From Bacteroidetes bacterium HGW-Bacteroidetes-4 (GTDB lineage: Bacteria; Bacteroidota; Bacteroidia; Bacteroidales; SZUA-534), in the NCBI GenBank assembly GCA_002840905.1, contig PHDD01000010.1, positions 1 to 64,000 of the forward strand: 64,000 bases of DNA. The letters are read 5' to 3'. This document shows, in pieces, positions 1 through 9,611 of the stretch (position 1 is the stretch's first letter; each line of letters opens with the position of its first letter). The notes beneath the pieces were generated by a model. It saw only the letters and a program-made list of their open reading frames with translations. It had not been told where the DNA came from and made no database searches. The position numbers and the translations under genes were made by a program.

Positions 1-2490
1 GGGCTAATTCAGAATACAGCTGTTTTACTTACCTTAAGTATGCTCTACGATTATTCGTGGGCAAAAAACGAAAACAGTCACAGCTTGCGCTCAAAAATAG
101 TTGCCGGATTCATAATTGGAACAATAACTCTATTTCTGATGTGGACACCCTGGGTTCTGGCTCCCGGTATTACATTCGACACGCGTTCCATACTTTTATC
201 CATAAGCGGTTTATTTTTTGGTCCTACTCCAACCCTAATAGCCATGGCTATGTCGGCCATATACAGGCTTTATTTAGGAGGTGACGGACTGTTGATGGGA
301 CTATTTGTAATTCTTTCATCAGGATTTATAGGAATTCTGTGGCGGTATTTCAGGCCACAGTGGCGCCACGCAAAACGTCCGCTACTCGAATTATTGGCGT
401 TGGGCTTTATTGTACATGCTACCATGTTAACTGGAACAGTTCTATTACCTTCTGAAAAATCGTTCGAAACTTTTAAAACCATTGTACTGCCCTTATTTGC
501 CATTTACACCCCGGGAACCGTTTTACTGGGTTTGTTAATGATTCGACATACGCAAAACTGGGAAAACCGGAATGCCAAAGATCGGCTGCTCGAATCGCAA
601 CGCTGGTTTACAGAATTGCTTAAAAATATGAACCTGATGTCGGTGATTATCGACAAAAAAGGTATTATAACTTTTGCCAATCAATATTTTATAACCAATT
701 CAGGATATTCGTATTTTGAACTTATTGGCAGTAACTGGCTTGAATTACTGATACCTGAACGTGAACGCGGTGCAATGAGTGTTGCTTTCAAAACAATCCT
801 GAACGACAAACAAGAGTTTTTGCATCACGAAAATGAAATTGTAATTAAAAACGGAAATAAGCTTCTGGTTTCGTGGAATAACACCCTTTTGCGCGATCAA
901 AACGGACAAATAATTGGCATTGCCAGTATTGGCGAAATTATTCGTGAACAAAAACTGCTTGAACGCAAAAAACTACAGTTTGCTCACATATTGGAATCGA
1001 GTTTAAACGAGATTTTTGTATTTAACGCTAAATCGTTATATTTTAGCTATGTAAATTATGGGGCTTTAAAAAATCTGGGTTATAATCTGGAGCAGATAAA
1101 AGGCTATACACCACTCGATATTATGAAGGACTATGACGAAGATGCTTTTCAGCGCTTAATTGAACCTTTGGTATCGGGTAAAGAAAACATCCTGGTTTTT
1201 GAGACTATTTTTACTCGCATCAATGGAAGTTATTATCCGGTCGAGATTCACCTGCAATTGTTTGACGAAAAGCAGAATCAACTATTTTTAGCTGTGGTTC
1301 AGGATATCAGCGAACACAAAAAATATGAATTAGATTTGATTCAGGCCAAGCTAAAAGCCGAAGAAAGCGACAAACTAAAATCGATATTTCTGGCTAACCT
1401 GAGCCACGAAATAAGAACTCCGATGAATTCCATTGCCGGTTTTACCAATTTATTGCTCTTACCGGATGTACCAGCTGATAAAAAAGAACATTATGCTGAA
1501 ATAATAGAACAGTCGTTAAATAAATTGTTAATCATTATCAACAATTTGCTCGACATGTCGAAAATTGAGGCCAACCAGTTATCAATACATAACCAGGAGT
1601 TTGACTTAATTGCTTTACTAAAAAACACTAAAAAGCAATTTATGGTTCATGAATTAATGGCCATGAAACCCAAATTAACCCTGGAACTCGAAAACACCCT
1701 CGATATTCCTGAATTTAAAATTAATTCCGACGAAGCACGCATAAAACAAATACTTGATAATTTAATAAGCAATGCGTTAAAATATTCCCATGAAGGGAGC
1801 GTTCGCTTTGGGTTTAGCGTAGTTGAAAAATCGATGAGACTATACCTTCAGCTCCATGTTCACGATACAGGCATAGGTATTCCCGACGATAAGAAACAAC
1901 TGGTTTTTAAACGCTTTCGCCAGATTGAAGAAGATCAGTTTCACGAGGGAACCGGACTAGGCCTTAGCATTTCAAAAGGAATAGTGGAATTAATGGGGGG
2001 CGAAATATGGTTTGATTCAACACCGGGCAAAGGCAGTTCGTTTTATTTTACTGTTCCCCTGGAATCGAACCAAGCGGTAAATGAACGTAAACCAATAGTT
2101 ACAAAAATTAATCCGGATAAAAAAAACAGCAAAAAAATTCTGGTGGTCGAAGACGATTACAATTCCTATTTTTATTTGAAAGAGATTCTTGAATCTGAAG
2201 GCTTTGAAGTAATTCACGCAATTAACGGAACCGATGCGGTAAATTACACCTTTAAACATCAACCCGACGTTATTTTACTCGATATGAATATTCCTAAAAA
2301 GTCTGGTTTAGAATGTTTAAAAGAAATAAGGCAGCAAAACAAAAAAGTTAAGATTATTATACAAACAGCTTACGCCTACGATAACGAAGTAAATTCATGT
2401 TTTGCAATGGGTTGCAACGGTTATCTGCAAAAGCCTTTAAATAAACAGCATTTATTACAGGCATTAACCAAAGTTTTATCCGAAAAGTAA
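1..2490 (+). CDS. Hybrid sensor histidine kinase with LytS-type 5TM sensor (5' end outside window)
   Basis: The frame is open from base 1 through the ATG at 40, and the upstream codons read GLIQNTAVLLTLS, which fits the start of a LytS-type five-transmembrane domain. I therefore think the true start lies before the window. Numbering from ATG 40: membrane segments to about residue 170, PAS around 195-305, a second PAS around 315-425, HisKA with the phospho-accepting histidine in [11 protein letters not shown] (H456), HATPase_c with the N box NLISNALKYS and the G box GTGLGLSISKG, then a C-terminal receiver (about 700-816) with the phospho-acceptor in VILLDMNIP (D748). It should autophosphorylate and pass phosphate to its own receiver in response to an unknown signal. 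No DNA-binding output is fused and no separate regulator is adjacent. The metal pump that follows has its own promoter, so a link between them is only possible. Confidence 0.93.
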   Translation, partial: GLIQNTAVLLTLSMLYDYSWAKNENSHSLRSKIVAGFIIGTITLFLMWTPWVLAPGITFDTRSILLSISGLFFGPTPTLIAMAMSAIYRLYLGGDGLLMGLFVILSSGFIGILWRYFRPQWRHAKRPLLELLALGFIVHATMLTGTVLLPSEKSFETFKTIVLPLFAIYTPGTVLLGLLMIRHTQNWENRNAKDRLLESQRWFTELLKNMNLMSVIIDKKGIITFANQYFITNSGYSYFELIGSNWLELLIPERERGAMSVAFKTILNDKQEFLHHENEIVIKNGNKLLVSWNNTLLRDQNGQIIGIASIGEIIREQKLLERKKLQFAHILESSLNEIFVFNAKSLYFSYVNYGALKNLGYNLEQIKGYTPLDIMKDYDEDAFQRLIEPLVSGKENILVFETIFTRINGSYYPVEIHLQLFDEKQNQLFLAVVQDISEHKKYELDLIQAKLKAEESDKLKSIFLANLSHEIRTPMNSIAGFTNLLLLPDVPADKKEHYAEIIEQSLNKLLIIINNLLDMSKIEANQLSIHNQEFDLIALLKNTKKQFMVHELMAMKPKLTLELENTLDIPEFKINSDEARIKQILDNLISNALKYSHEGSVRFGFSVVEKSMRLYLQLHVHDTGIGIPDDKKQLVFKRFRQIEEDQFHEGTGLGLSISKGIVELMGGEIWFDSTPGKGSSFYFTVPLESNQAVNERKPIVTKINPDKKNSKKILVVEDDYNSYFYLKEILESEGFEVIHAINGTDAVNYTFKHQPDVILLDMNIPKKSGLECLKEIRQQNKKVKIIIQTAYAYDNEVNSCFAMGCNGYLQKPLNKQHLLQALTKVLSEK

Positions 2491-2602
2491 AACCGTAAAT
2501 TCAGGTTGCGCCATACAATACCAAATCCGATATTTTATCAAAAAATAATGGCTTAACAAAATAAAAAATCAGATTTACATTCTGTTTTATACTCACTTGT
2601 AT

Positions 2603-2610
2603 TAACTTTG
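2603..2610 (+). promoter_or_regulatory. Bacteroidota -7 promoter element upstream of metal efflux operon
   Basis: TAACTTTG matches the TAnnTTTG -7 consensus of the Bacteroidota primary sigma factor and lies 28 nt before the pump start codon. I see no clear TTTG -33 box at the expected spacing, so this is a moderate call. Confidence 0.5.
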
Positions 2611-2638
2611 AGGAACCAACAACTTAAACAACCACCTC

Positions 2639-5600
2639 ATGTTAGATAAGATTATCCGCTTTAGCATTGCCAATAAATTAATTGTGATTTTATTTACCTT
2701 ATCGGTGATTGCCTTTGGTTTATATTCCACGTTCAATATTCCTATAGGAGCCGTTCCCGATATTACCAACAATCAGGTACAGGTAATTACCACTTCGCGT
2801 AACCTGGCAACACAGGATGTGGAACAATTCATTACCTATCCGGTTGAACTTGAAATGGCTAACCTGCCGGGCGTTATCGAAATACGGTCGGTATCAAAGT
2901 TTGGATTGTCGGTAGTAACCATTGTTTTCGAAGATAACATGGGAACCTATTTGCCCCGCCAACTTATTGCCGAAAAAATAAAATCGGCTGCCGATAAAAT
3001 TCCCAAAGGATTTGGTTCGCCCGAAATGGGACCCATTAGCACGGGCCTGGGCGAAATTTACCAATACATACTTGATGTAAAACCTGAATATGCCGACCGT
3101 TATTCCATAATGGACTTGCGATCAATTCAGGATTGGATTGTAAAACGACAACTGGCAGGAATTCCCGGCGTGGTTGAGGTAAATACCTGGGGAGGTTACC
3201 TGAAACAGTACGAAGTGGCTGTTGATCCGAGCCTTTTAAAAACACGCAACATTTCAATCGCTCAGGTTTATCAGGCACTCGAAACCAACAACAGCATCTC
3301 GGGTGGAAGTTATATTGAAAAAGCCAACGAAAGCTATTTTATTCGTGGCGAAGGATTAACAAAAACCCTCGACGATATTGAAAACATTGTGGTTGCCAAT
3401 CAAAATGGTATCCCAATTCTGATTAGAGATGTAGGCAAAGTCAGCCACGGGCATGCCAACCGCTTTGGCGCCATTACCGCTAACGGCGAAGGCGAAAAAG
3501 TGTTGGGCCAGGTAATGATGTTAAAAGATGCCAATTCAGGCAAAGTTATTAACGCTGTTAAAACCCGTGTCGATGAAATTCAGAAAACCCTGCCACCGGG
3601 AATATTTATTAACGGATTTCTTGAACGCAGTGAATTAATTGGAAAAACCACCACAACTATCATTGAAAATTTAATATTGGGGTTTCTGATTGTAATTTTT
3701 ATTGTGATACTATTATTGGGAAATATGCGTTCGGGCCTGGTGGTGGCTTCAGTAATCCCTCTTTCCATGCTGTTTGCACTTTCATGCATGTATATTTTTG
3801 GCATCGATGCCAATTTAATGAGCCTTGGAGCCATCGACTTTGGAATTATTATTGACGGAGCGGTAATTATTGTTGAATACATTGCCTATCAATTAACGTC
3901 ACGCAGTCAGGAACTGAAACTGCTTAAACCTGAACAGCGACAATCATTCATCGACCAAATTAGCTTTAAGGGAGCATCAAAAATGATGCACCCGGCAATT
4001 TTTGGCCAAATTATCATCATCATTGTTTTTATTCCAATTTTATCCTTATCGGGAGTCGAAGGCAAAATGTTTAAACCCATGGCGCTTACTTTTACATTTG
4101 CGCTGATTGGTGCTCTAATCTTTTGTTTGACTTACGTTCCCGTGGCATCGGCCATGTTTTTACGACCAACAAGACAAAGCAAATACAACATATCCATCCG
4201 CCTGATGCAATGGCTTACCCAATTGTACAAACCCAGCATTGAATGGGCATTAAAGCATAAAAACATCGTATTAAGTTTGGCTATGGTTCTTTTATTAGCA
4301 ACTTTTGGTTTATTTGGCACCATGGGTGGAGAATTTGTACCCACTTTAGATGAAGGAGACTTTGTGATTCAACCGGTATTAAAAACAGGAACTTCGTTAT
4401 CAAAAACCATTGAAACCACCACACAAATTGAACGTATCTTAAAAACCTTTCCCGAAGTAGAGCAAGTGGTGAGCCGCATTGGAGCTGCTGAAATCCCAAC
4501 CGACCCCATGTCGATGGAAGAAAGTGACATTATTATAAAACTAAAACCAAAAAAACAGTGGGTTAGCACCGACAGTAAAGACCATTTAGCCGAACTATTT
4601 AAAGAAGCACTCAGCGTTATTCCCGGGTTGGAATACGAGTTTACCCAACCCATTGAAATGCGTTTTAATGAACTAATAACAGGGGTTAGAGCCGATTTGG
4701 CCATTAAAATTTTTGGCGAAGATTTGGATATACTCAGCCAAAAAGCATCTGAAATAAAAAAAGCCATAGAATCGGTCGAAGGAGCATCGGATATCTCGGT
4801 TGAAAAAGTAGCCGGATTACCGCAATTGCTCATTACCTACAAACGCTATCAAATTGCCAAATACGGATTAACAATTGAAGAATTAAACCAGATAATTTCA
4901 ATGGGTTATGCCGGGCTCGAAACCGGAAGTATTTTTGAAGGGGAAAAACGTTACGATTTGGTCGTCCGGTTTACTCCTGAAATCAGAAGTGATATAAAAA
5001 ACCTTGAGAAAGCTTATGTTCCACTGGCTAACGGCGAGTGCATCCCATTTTCGGAAGTTGCTGAAATTAAATTCACTCGTGGCCCGGCAAAAATTAGTCG
5101 CGACGATACCCGCCGACGAATTGTAATTGGAGTTAATGTGCGTAACCGTGATTTGGAATCGGTAGTAAACGATGTTCAGCAAAGAATAAATGCTCAGGTA
5201 AAACTACCTCCCGGTTACCTTATTGATTATGGCGGGCAGTTTGAAAACCTGCGGTCGGCCCGCCAAAGGCTTATGATTGCTGTGCCTGTTGCCTTACTGC
5301 TGATATTTATTTTACTGCATTTTGCATTTCAGTCGTTTATCGATGCCTTAATGATATTTAGTGCCATTCCGCTGGCTTCAGTCGGTGGAATACTTTTGCT
5401 CTGGTTACGAGGAATGCCATTCAGTATTTCGGCAGGAGTTGGCTTTATTGCTCTTTTCGGTATTGCTGTGCTGAATGGAATTGTGCTGATAGAGCATTTT
5501 AAAGAACTTAAACAACAAGGAATTACATCAGTTTTCGATCGCATTGTTTTGGGAACCACACAACGTTTAAGACCTGTTCTTTTAACTGCCGGTGCCGCCG

Positions 5601-5803
5601 CGCTGGGCTTTATTCCCATGGCCTTGTCAACAAACGCCGGAGCTGAAGTGCAACGCCCGCTGGCTACCGTTGTGGTTGGCGGATTGGTTACGGCCACCTT
5701 GCTCACTTTAATTGTGTTACCCGTATTGTATCAGTTGGTCGAAACCAAATTTCACAATCGGCAAATAAATAATGAAACAGAAACTACCATAGCGGATAAT
5801 TAA
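2639..5803 (+). CDS. czcA: CzcA-family heavy-metal efflux RND transporter
   Basis: The 1054-residue length is right for inner-membrane RND metal pumps, which use the proton gradient to push cations from periplasm or cytoplasm across the outer membrane with an adaptor and an outer-membrane channel. The start reads MLDKIIRFSIANKLIVIL, typical of the family, followed by a large periplasmic loop and membrane clusters near residues 340-530 and 870-1030. The TM4 proton-relay motif reads DFGIIIDGAVIIVE with D400 and D406. Two acidic residues here are the pattern of divalent-cation (Co/Zn/Cd/Ni) pumps rather than the Cu/Ag CusA pattern; the substrate remains inferred. The adaptor gene follows after 14 nt, so they form an operon. 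No outer-membrane CzcC/TolC-like gene is nearby, although it usually precedes the adaptor. Confidence 0.94.
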   Translation: MLDKIIRFSIANKLIVILFTLSVIAFGLYSTFNIPIGAVPDITNNQVQVITTSRNLATQDVEQFITYPVELEMANLPGVIEIRSVSKFGLSVVTIVFEDNMGTYLPRQLIAEKIKSAADKIPKGFGSPEMGPISTGLGEIYQYILDVKPEYADRYSIMDLRSIQDWIVKRQLAGIPGVVEVNTWGGYLKQYEVAVDPSLLKTRNISIAQVYQALETNNSISGGSYIEKANESYFIRGEGLTKTLDDIENIVVANQNGIPILIRDVGKVSHGHANRFGAITANGEGEKVLGQVMMLKDANSGKVINAVKTRVDEIQKTLPPGIFINGFLERSELIGKTTTTIIENLILGFLIVIFIVILLLGNMRSGLVVASVIPLSMLFALSCMYIFGIDANLMSLGAIDFGIIIDGAVIIVEYIAYQLTSRSQELKLLKPEQRQSFIDQISFKGASKMMHPAIFGQIIIIIVFIPILSLSGVEGKMFKPMALTFTFALIGALIFCLTYVPVASAMFLRPTRQSKYNISIRLMQWLTQLYKPSIEWALKHKNIVLSLAMVLLLATFGLFGTMGGEFVPTLDEGDFVIQPVLKTGTSLSKTIETTTQIERILKTFPEVEQVVSRIGAAEIPTDPMSMEESDIIIKLKPKKQWVSTDSKDHLAELFKEALSVIPGLEYEFTQPIEMRFNELITGVRADLAIKIFGEDLDILSQKASEIKKAIESVEGASDISVEKVAGLPQLLITYKRYQIAKYGLTIEELNQIISMGYAGLETGSIFEGEKRYDLVVRFTPEIRSDIKNLEKAYVPLANGECIPFSEVAEIKFTRGPAKISRDDTRRRIVIGVNVRNRDLESVVNDVQQRINAQVKLPPGYLIDYGGQFENLRSARQRLMIAVPVALLLIFILLHFAFQSFIDALMIFSAIPLASVGGILLLWLRGMPFSISAGVGFIALFGIAVLNGIVLIEHFKELKQQGITSVFDRIVLGTTQRLRPVLLTAGAAALGFIPMALSTNAGAEVQRPLATVVVGGLVTATLLTLIVLPVLYQLVETKFHNRQINNETETTIADN

Positions 5804-5817
5804 AACAGATTCAAATT

Positions 5818-6999
5818 ATGAAACCTATATTCCATAAAGCTAAAACAAAAGAACTGCCCTTTAAACTGACAATGCTACTTGCTTTTTTTATGGCTATAGC
5901 CAATTACAGTTGCTCCAATAAGCCGGCTGCTGATACAGAAACCAGACCGGAACCCGAAATGATTGAATCGACACTATTTGTGGATAGTAATCAAATTTCA
6001 GCGGGAGCTCTTAGCCTGGGGTATTTAAAATTGCATTCATTTTATGAACAAGTAAAATCGTCGGGATATTTTGAAGTAAAACCCAGCGACAAGGTAAGTA
6101 TTTCAAGCTACCTGGGTGGAACAGTTAATCAAATCAGCGTTAATCAGGGGCAGACGGTACAAAATGGCGATTTGCTTTTTACGCTTCAAACTCCTGATTT
6201 CATTAACCTCCAACAGCGGTTTATCGAATCAAAAAGTAAATTTGAATTTTTAGAGCAAGCCTACCTTAGGCAACAAAAACTTAACAGTGAACAGGTAACC
6301 TCTGATAAAGATTTACAGCAGTTAAAAAGTGATTACCTGACTGCACAGGCAAGTTATCTTGGTCTAATGGAGACATTAAAACTGTTGAATATTAATCCGG
6401 AAACAGTGGCCAGTGGTACCATTTTGTCTTCACTGGCATTTTACGCTCCCATTTCAGGTCATATAACCGAAATAAACATAAACAGAGGCTCCTTTTTAAG
6501 TCCCGAAATGACAGCAATGGAACTAATCAACACAAGAAATATGTACCTGAGGCTTAGGGTATTTGAAAAGGATGTTGCTTTAATAAAAAGTGGACAAACC
6601 GTTTGGATTGAACAGTTTGGCGACACAAAAACAATAACGGAAGGTTATGTTATGGAGATAAACCGGAAACTGTCGGAAACAAATGGTGCTGCCAACGTTT
6701 TTGTTGCATTAAGGGAGCCCCCAAAGCAAACACTAATTGCCGGATTGTATGTAAATGCGCTTATTAATGTTAACGAAACAAAAACAATGGCCTTACCCTT
6801 GAACTCGGTTGTATCGGTCGATGGCGTTGATTATATTTTAGTAAAAAAAGCTGACGAAAATGGCGGTTGGCTACTTGAAAAACATATGGTAGTTACTGGT
6901 TTATCGGATAATGATTACATTGAAATAATTAATAATCATTATTTTACAGAAGAAACATCTTTTGTAGTTTCGGGAGCGTTTAATCTAATTCAGGAATAA
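5818..6999 (+). CDS. Efflux RND transporter periplasmic adaptor (CzcB/CusB-like lipoprotein)
   Basis: This is the membrane-fusion partner of the preceding pump, bridging it to an outer-membrane channel. The N-terminus has a hydrophobic segment ending in a cysteine (ANYSC, about residue 32), so it is probably a lipoprotein anchored in the periplasm. A biotinyl-lipoyl-like half motif lies around residues 90-125 (GGTVNQISVNQGQTVQNGD), a helical hairpin around 130-190, the second half around 205-240 (FYAPISGHITEININRGS), then a beta-barrel and membrane-proximal domain to residue 393. No histidine-rich metal-binding N-terminus is visible. The gene order pump-then-adaptor is the reverse of the classical czcCBA order. 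The start codon is the first ATG after the pump stop. Confidence 0.9.
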   Translation: MKPIFHKAKTKELPFKLTMLLAFFMAIANYSCSNKPAADTETRPEPEMIESTLFVDSNQISAGALSLGYLKLHSFYEQVKSSGYFEVKPSDKVSISSYLGGTVNQISVNQGQTVQNGDLLFTLQTPDFINLQQRFIESKSKFEFLEQAYLRQQKLNSEQVTSDKDLQQLKSDYLTAQASYLGLMETLKLLNINPETVASGTILSSLAFYAPISGHITEININRGSFLSPEMTAMELINTRNMYLRLRVFEKDVALIKSGQTVWIEQFGDTKTITEGYVMEINRKLSETNGAANVFVALREPPKQTLIAGLYVNALINVNETKTMALPLNSVVSVDGVDYILVKKADENGGWLLEKHMVVTGLSDNDYIEIINNHYFTEETSFVVSGAFNLIQE

Positions 7000-7004
7000 C
7001 TTTA

Positions 7005-7046
7005 AAAAAGAAGAACCGGAAAAGATTTATCCGGCCCTTCTATAGA
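7005..7046 (-). terminator. Probable terminator of the MscS-family gene
   Basis: On the minus strand, downstream of the channel gene, CCGGA pairs with TCCGG around an A/T-rich loop and is followed by TTCTTTTTT. It sits between two convergent genes. In the plus direction the stem lacks a T-run. Confidence 0.45.
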
Positions 7047-7088
7047 AAAACAGTCGTTTTTTGCACGCCTGAAAAACCTTAAATGCTT

Positions 7089-8036
7089 TTAACTTTTGTT
7101 CTTATTAATAGCCTTTTGCAATTCGGAACTTTCCAGATTTAATTGCAGGGGTTTAATCTCTTCGCCCCAATAAAGGGTTATATGTGGGAACGGAATCTCA
7201 ATTCCATTTTCATCGAACCGTATTTTTAAGCGGCGGCGGTATTCCCTCGCTACCCGCCATTGATATGCGGGAACCGTTTTAATTCGCATTTTTATTACAA
7301 TGGCGCTGTCACCAAATTCATCCAATCCCATAACATCAACCGGTTCCAGAATTAATTGTTCCCACTCAGCATCAGCCTTTAACTCATCGCCAACCTGTTT
7401 CATAAGTTCCATTACATAATCAACATTCTCTTTATAAGCCACACCTATTCGCAGGTTTATTGCCGACCATTCTTTGGTCATGTTGGCTAAGGAATTGATT
7501 TTACCGTTTTGGAAAATATGAACTACACCTGAGAAATCGCGCAAGGTAATGGTCCGTAATTCGATTTGCTCCACCACTCCTTCAACGCCATCAATAATAG
7601 CAATATCGCCATTGCGTACCTGATTCTCAAGCAGTATAAAAAATCCGGAGATAAAATCGCGAACCAATTCCTGGGCGCCAAAACCAATCGCCAATCCTAA
7701 AATACCGGCACTGGCCAAAATAGGCCCTATGTCGACACCAAACTTCTTAAGAATTATCATCAGGTAAACTATCCAGATTATTATTTTTACCAAACCGCGA
7801 ATAATCCCGGTAAGAGTACGGATTCGCTTTTCAGCCTCCAGGGTATTTACTTTTTCGCTACGTTCAGCCCGATGAATTAAAACTTTGCGTAAGCGTTTAA
7901 TGGTGAAAAAAGAAAGCTTTGCCAGCACAAAAAATAATACGGTAACAAAAATAATTGAGGGCAGATCGCTTATGGTCCATTCAAGAAATTTAGTTAAAAA
8001 TTTATCCCAGTAAGCTCCTGTAATAAGTTCCTTCAT
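7089..8036 (-). CDS. MscS-family mechanosensitive ion channel
   Basis: This 315-residue protein should open under membrane tension and release solutes during hypo-osmotic shock. Three hydrophobic segments lie in the first ~140 residues (around 28-48, 80-98 and 105-130). The third carries the small-residue-rich pore helix (LASAGILGLAIGFGAQELV), as in MscS TM3, and is followed by RDFISGFFILLENQVRNGD, the start of the cytosolic beta domain. The C-terminal alpha/beta domain runs to about residue 290. Short N-terminal membrane part and length match simple MscS/YnaI-like channels. It converges with the efflux operon and lies just downstream of the arfB-like gene on the same strand (22 nt), so the two may be co-transcribed. 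Confidence 0.93.
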   Translation of the reverse strand: MKELITGAYWDKFLTKFLEWTISDLPSIIFVTVLFFVLAKLSFFTIKRLRKVLIHRAERSEKVNTLEAEKRIRTLTGIIRGLVKIIIWIVYLMIILKKFGVDIGPILASAGILGLAIGFGAQELVRDFISGFFILLENQVRNGDIAIIDGVEGVVEQIELRTITLRDFSGVVHIFQNGKINSLANMTKEWSAINLRIGVAYKENVDYVMELMKQVGDELKADAEWEQLILEPVDVMGLDEFGDSAIVIKMRIKTVPAYQWRVAREYRRRLKIRFDENGIEIPFPHITLYWGEEIKPLQLNLESSELQKAINKNKS

Positions 8037-8058
8037 AGCATATTAACTGTTTTAATGT

Positions 8059-8481
8059 TTAGTTCTCGGAATTTGGTTTTTTCCTTAAGCTCTTTTTAAT
8101 TGATAAGATTTTATTGCTTTCAATACGTTTCTTTATTGAAGTAATGCTTGGCTTGGTAGGTATACGTCTTTTTCGGGGTTTTAATGCTTTGTCAAGGGTT
8201 TCAAAAAAGCGGGAAATGGCAGCTTGTTTGTTTTGTAGTTGCGAACGGTCGTTCTTTGCTGTTATTAGCAATTCGCCCTCGAGCGTAAGCTTTTTGCCCA
8301 GTTTTTTAAATAAAATAATTTTTTGCTCCGGCTTGAGTACCTGGGAATCAACAATCCGAAAACGCAACTCAATTTTGGTGTTTACCTTATTCACATGTTG
8401 ACCTCCCGGACCACTACTGCGCGACGAGGTAAAAACCAGCTCATTCAATAATTGTTCTTTTTGTTCGGCACTTAATTCCAT
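8059..8481 (-). CDS. arfB: ArfB/YaeJ-like peptidyl-tRNA hydrolase (ribosome rescue)
   Basis: The protein carries the release-factor catalytic GGQ in the context SRSSGPGGQHVNKVNTK and a basic C-terminal tail (KKRIESNKILSIKKSLRKK). That combination is diagnostic of ArfB, which enters stalled ribosomes with its tail in the empty mRNA channel and hydrolyses the stranded peptidyl-tRNA. It lacks the codon-recognition domain of RF1/RF2. I chose the internal ATG (MELSAEQKEQ) because it gives 140 residues, the usual ArfB length. An in-frame ATG 13 codons upstream (start at 8520) is possible but adds a non-conserved extension. Confidence 0.92.
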   Translation of the reverse strand: MELSAEQKEQLLNELVFTSSRSSGPGGQHVNKVNTKIELRFRIVDSQVLKPEQKIILFKKLGKKLTLEGELLITAKNDRSQLQNKQAAISRFFETLDKALKPRKRRIPTKPSITSIKKRIESNKILSIKKSLRKKPNSEN

Positions 8482-8582
8482 AATATCAATTGTTATGGGT
8501 TCAGGTAACAAATATAACAATTTACAGGCTTCATTTTGATTTAAATATCAGCTTCAAATTAAAAATAATATCTTAACTCGGG

Positions 8583-9533
8583 TTAATTTATATTTTGAAC
8601 TAAATCGGCAACTATAGCCGATACCGGCCGAATGGATTTAATATTTTCGATGCTGGGACCTGCTACCCAAACATTCCGGTAAGTAGCACTAAATGCGGCT
8701 TTTTCCATGGTACGCATGCCCCGTTTAAAAATTATTTTTTTCACTTGTTTTTTAAGCCATTTATGCCTGTTTAACAAGCGTTCCAAAACATTAGCTTTGG
8801 TTCCAATGGCCTCAACATAGGGTGTTTTAATAACATGCAACGGTGAACCCGACATTTTATCGGTACTTACAATATCGGCAGCTCCATAAGTAAGCACAGC
8901 CTGTTTGTATTCGTCGGATACCCGGCATTCATTTGAGGCAATAAACACCGTTCCAATAGAAAGCCCGTCAGCACCGCACTGCAATGTAATAGCAACCTCA
9001 CCGGCGGTAGCTACTCCTCCGGCTGAAATTACCGGCAATTTGCAGTTTGTTTTAAGTAAATTAATTAAAGTTGCCGAATCCAGCTTTCCGGGATGCCCTC
9101 CTGCTTTGTTGTTTACGGCTATTAAAGCATCGGCACCTAAAGCTTCCACCTTTTGGGCATAATCCAAATCTACCACATCGCAAAAAACTTTAATGCCCTG
9201 TTTGTGACATTTCTCAATTACTTCTTTCGGATTTCCCAACGAAGTAATTACAAAAGCAACGTTTAACTCTATTAATGTTTTTAGCTGTTGCTGATATCCC
9301 GGATTCGATTTATTTACAATCAGGTTGATGCCAAAAGGTTTTTGAGTTTCTTTTTGGATACTTTCAATAGCCTGACGCAATTCGGCATCGGTTTTAAAGT
9401 TTAGCGCCGGAATTGCCGCAGTTATTCCCGATTTTAGCGCTTCAATTACCATGTTTGTGTTCGATACTAAAAACATGGGAGCCATAATAATAGGATATTC
9501 TATTGCGAGCATTCGGGTTAAAGCCGTATTCAT
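8583..9533 (-). CDS. Nitronate monooxygenase-like FMN oxidoreductase
   Basis: This is a TIM-barrel flavoprotein of the 2-nitropropane dioxygenase/nitronate monooxygenase family, which oxidises alkyl nitronates using FMN. Motifs: IEYPIIMAPMFLVS at the N-terminus, the histidine-bearing AGGHPG loop in mid-protein, SAGGVATAGEVAITLQCGAD and GLSIGTVFIAS for phosphate binding. Related members include enoyl-ACP reductase FabK, so the true substrate is not settled by sequence. The start chosen is the second ATG (MNTALTRMLAIEYP), because the frame upstream to 9572 adds 13 unconserved residues. It lies 40 nt downstream of the EFR1 gene on the same strand and may share its transcript. Confidence 0.85.
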   Translation of the reverse strand: MNTALTRMLAIEYPIIMAPMFLVSNTNMVIEALKSGITAAIPALNFKTDAELRQAIESIQKETQKPFGINLIVNKSNPGYQQQLKTLIELNVAFVITSLGNPKEVIEKCHKQGIKVFCDVVDLDYAQKVEALGADALIAVNNKAGGHPGKLDSATLINLLKTNCKLPVISAGGVATAGEVAITLQCGADGLSIGTVFIASNECRVSDEYKQAVLTYGAADIVSTDKMSGSPLHVIKTPYVEAIGTKANVLERLLNRHKWLKKQVKKIIFKRGMRTMEKAAFSATYRNVWVAGPSIENIKSIRPVSAIVADLVQNIN

Positions 9534-9611
9534 AATGGTAAAAGTTGCTTTTAAAATCAGCGCAAGATACAACTTAGCCTAATTGATTAAAAAAACATTT
9601 TAATAAAAACC

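Noticed and set aside
4369-4833. 154-codon frame on the minus strand
   Set aside because: Shadow of the CzcA gene; no protein motifs and no start signals.
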